Source: Methylotenera_A sp031429035 (GTDB lineage: Bacteria > Pseudomonadota > Gammaproteobacteria > Burkholderiales > Methylophilaceae). From it: a DNA stretch of 21,825 nucleotides. Shown piece after piece: positions 20,796 to 21,825 of the stretch. Location: assembly GCA_031429035.1 (NCBI GenBank), contig JANOYU010000001.1, positions 1 through 21,825 on the forward strand, read 5' to 3'. The notes below the pieces were generated by a model that was not told where the DNA came from, did no database searches, and saw only the letters and a list, made by a program, of their open reading frames with translations. The translations under genes and the position numbers were made by a program. How positions within the stretch are numbered: the stretch's first letter is position 1; each line of letters starts with the position of its first letter.

Positions 20796-21665
20796 TTAAT
20801 TTTTCTCTTTTAATTCAAGGGCTAACAAGGTATTTTCCATTAGTGTAGCGACTGTCATTGGGCCCACGCCGCCGGGTACTGGCGTGATAAAGCTGGCACG
20901 CGTTTTTGCGGCATTAAAATCGACATCACCACAAAGGCTGCCGTCGGCCAAACGGTTAATACCAATGTCCACCACAATCGCGCCAGGCTTTATCCAATCG
21001 CCTTGCACCAGGCCAGCCTTACCTGCTGCCACAACCACCAAATCGGCACTTTTTACTTTGCCTGCCAAATCTTTAGTATGGCGATGGCAACTAGTAATCG
21101 TGCAGCCAGCCAATAATAACTCTAGCGCCATTGGCCGTCCTACATGGTTAGAAACACCAATAATGACGGCATCTAGCCCCATCAATTCAATACTAGATGC
21201 TTGCAACATTTTAATCACCCCAAACGGCGTGCAAGAGCGTAATGTGGGCTGACGTAACGCCAAACGGCCTATGTTGTAAGGGTGAAATCCGTCTACGTCT
21301 TTATCAACGCTAATAAACTCAATCAACTTATCTTCATTAATATGCTGCGGCAATGGCGATTGCACCAAAATACCGTCGATTGCTGGGTCATTATTAATGT
21401 TATCTATTAATGCAAATAAATCTGCCTCGCTAATGCTAGCGGGCAGTTCGTGCGCAATAGATTGAATGCCTACTTTGTCGCAAGCCAACCGTTTGTTACG
21501 CACGTAAATAGCCGAAGCTGCATCCGCACCCACCAGCACTACCGCCAAGCAAGGCGTGCGCTTGCCTGTGGCAATGCGGGCATCAATTTTAGATTTGATG
21601 TTATTAAGCAGCGCTTCTGCTATGGCTTTACCGTCGATAATTTTGGCAGTTATTTGTGCTGTCAT
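20796..21665 (-). CDS. folD: Bifunctional methylenetetrahydrofolate dehydrogenase / methenyltetrahydrofolate cyclohydrolase
   Basis: FolD oxidises methylene-tetrahydrofolate with NADP and hydrolyses the methenyl product to 10-formyl-tetrahydrofolate, a central one-carbon step. The 289-residue length is normal. It shows the substrate-site AIYVRNKRLACDKVGI (catalytic Tyr54 and Lys58), GILVQSPLPQHI, DKDVDGFHPYNIGRL, CTPFGVIKML, VIIGVSNHVGRPMALELL for the cofactor, and VPGGVGPMTVATLMENT. In serine-cycle or RuMP methylotrophs it also feeds C1 units, but that role here is an inference. A gap of about 130 nt containing no clear terminator separates it from dksA. Confidence 0.97.
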   Translation of the reverse strand: MTAQITAKIIDGKAIAEALLNNIKSKIDARIATGKRTPCLAVVLVGADAASAIYVRNKRLACDKVGIQSIAHELPASISEADLFALIDNINNDPAIDGILVQSPLPQHINEDKLIEFISVDKDVDGFHPYNIGRLALRQPTLRSCTPFGVIKMLQASSIELMGLDAVIIGVSNHVGRPMALELLLAGCTITSCHRHTKDLAGKVKSADLVVVAAGKAGLVQGDWIKPGAIVVDIGINRLADGSLCGDVDFNAAKTRASFITPVPGGVGPMTVATLMENTLLALELKEKN

Positions 21666-21756
21666 ACTTGCAATTTAAACTTTAATTTGAAATAAAGCGG
21701 CATTTTAACATATAAGAATTGACCAAATGCCCTGTTTGCGCTATATTTCTGCCCTT

Positions 21757-21825
21757 CGGCGTGTAGCGTAGCCTGGTAGCGCGCCTGCTTTGGGAGCAGG
21801 ATGTCGGGAGTTCGAATCTCTCCAC
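21757..21825 (+). tRNA. tRNA-Pro (TGG), cut by the window end
   Basis: CGGCGTG starts the acceptor stem, followed by the D arm TAGCGTAGCCTGG, the anticodon stem CCTGC/GCAGG with loop TTTGGGA (anticodon TGG), and the T arm GGAGTTCGAATCTCC. The last visible bases (CAC) begin the 3' acceptor strand; the remainder is outside the window. Confidence 0.95.

Overview
The window looks like a chromosomal piece of an AT-leaning betaproteobacterium, most likely a Methylophilaceae methylotroph (Methylotenera/Methylophilus type). This is an inference from protein families and gene order (zapA next to 6S RNA, BtuB next to BtuM, YggX, DksA, GalE with an exopolysaccharide set). No 16S gene or methanol dehydrogenase is present to prove it. 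I see no phage, plasmid, transposase or CRISPR array.

Layout. 1-5200: housekeeping genes: yggX, a small orphan membrane protein, rpiA and ilvA (divergent), a YVTN beta-propeller lipoprotein and an EVE-domain protein. 5200-6700: a DUF2237 gene, a repeat-rich stretch, a 6S RNA candidate, and the cell-division pair zapA and a ZapB-like coiled coil. 6800-13820: a cobalamin region. A cobalamin riboswitch precedes btuB (outer-membrane B12 receptor) and btuM (inner-membrane transporter with the expected cysteine). These are followed by bluB, cobU and a small S4 RNA-binding gene. Facing them on the other strand are cobT, cobS and cobC. 13880-15030: a small Ala-rich lipoprotein, a BON-LysM protein and tRNA-Phe. 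15046-20095: a minus-strand polysaccharide set (Wzx-like flippase, Wzy/ligase-like membrane protein, GT4 glycosyltransferase, GalE). 20239-21825: dksA, folD and a cut tRNA-Pro.

How the genes fit together. The cobalamin genes make a near-complete salvage and nucleotide-loop route. BtuB and BtuM import corrinoid. BluB makes 5,6-dimethylbenzimidazole from FMN. CobT and CobC turn it into alpha-ribazole. CobU activates adenosylcobinamide, and CobS joins the halves. The corrin-ring pathway, CbiB/CobD and the adenosyltransferase are not in this window.

The most unusual feature is a family of short hairpins at about 981, 4662, 5634, 10705 and 11297, plus a half copy at 7008. All share a nearly invariant 11-nt loop (AATATCCATGC) framed by CC/GG, while the stems differ in sequence and still pair. 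Three copies sit at convergent gene ends. One lies in frame inside cobU, and the half copy lies in a peripheral stem of the cobalamin riboswitch.
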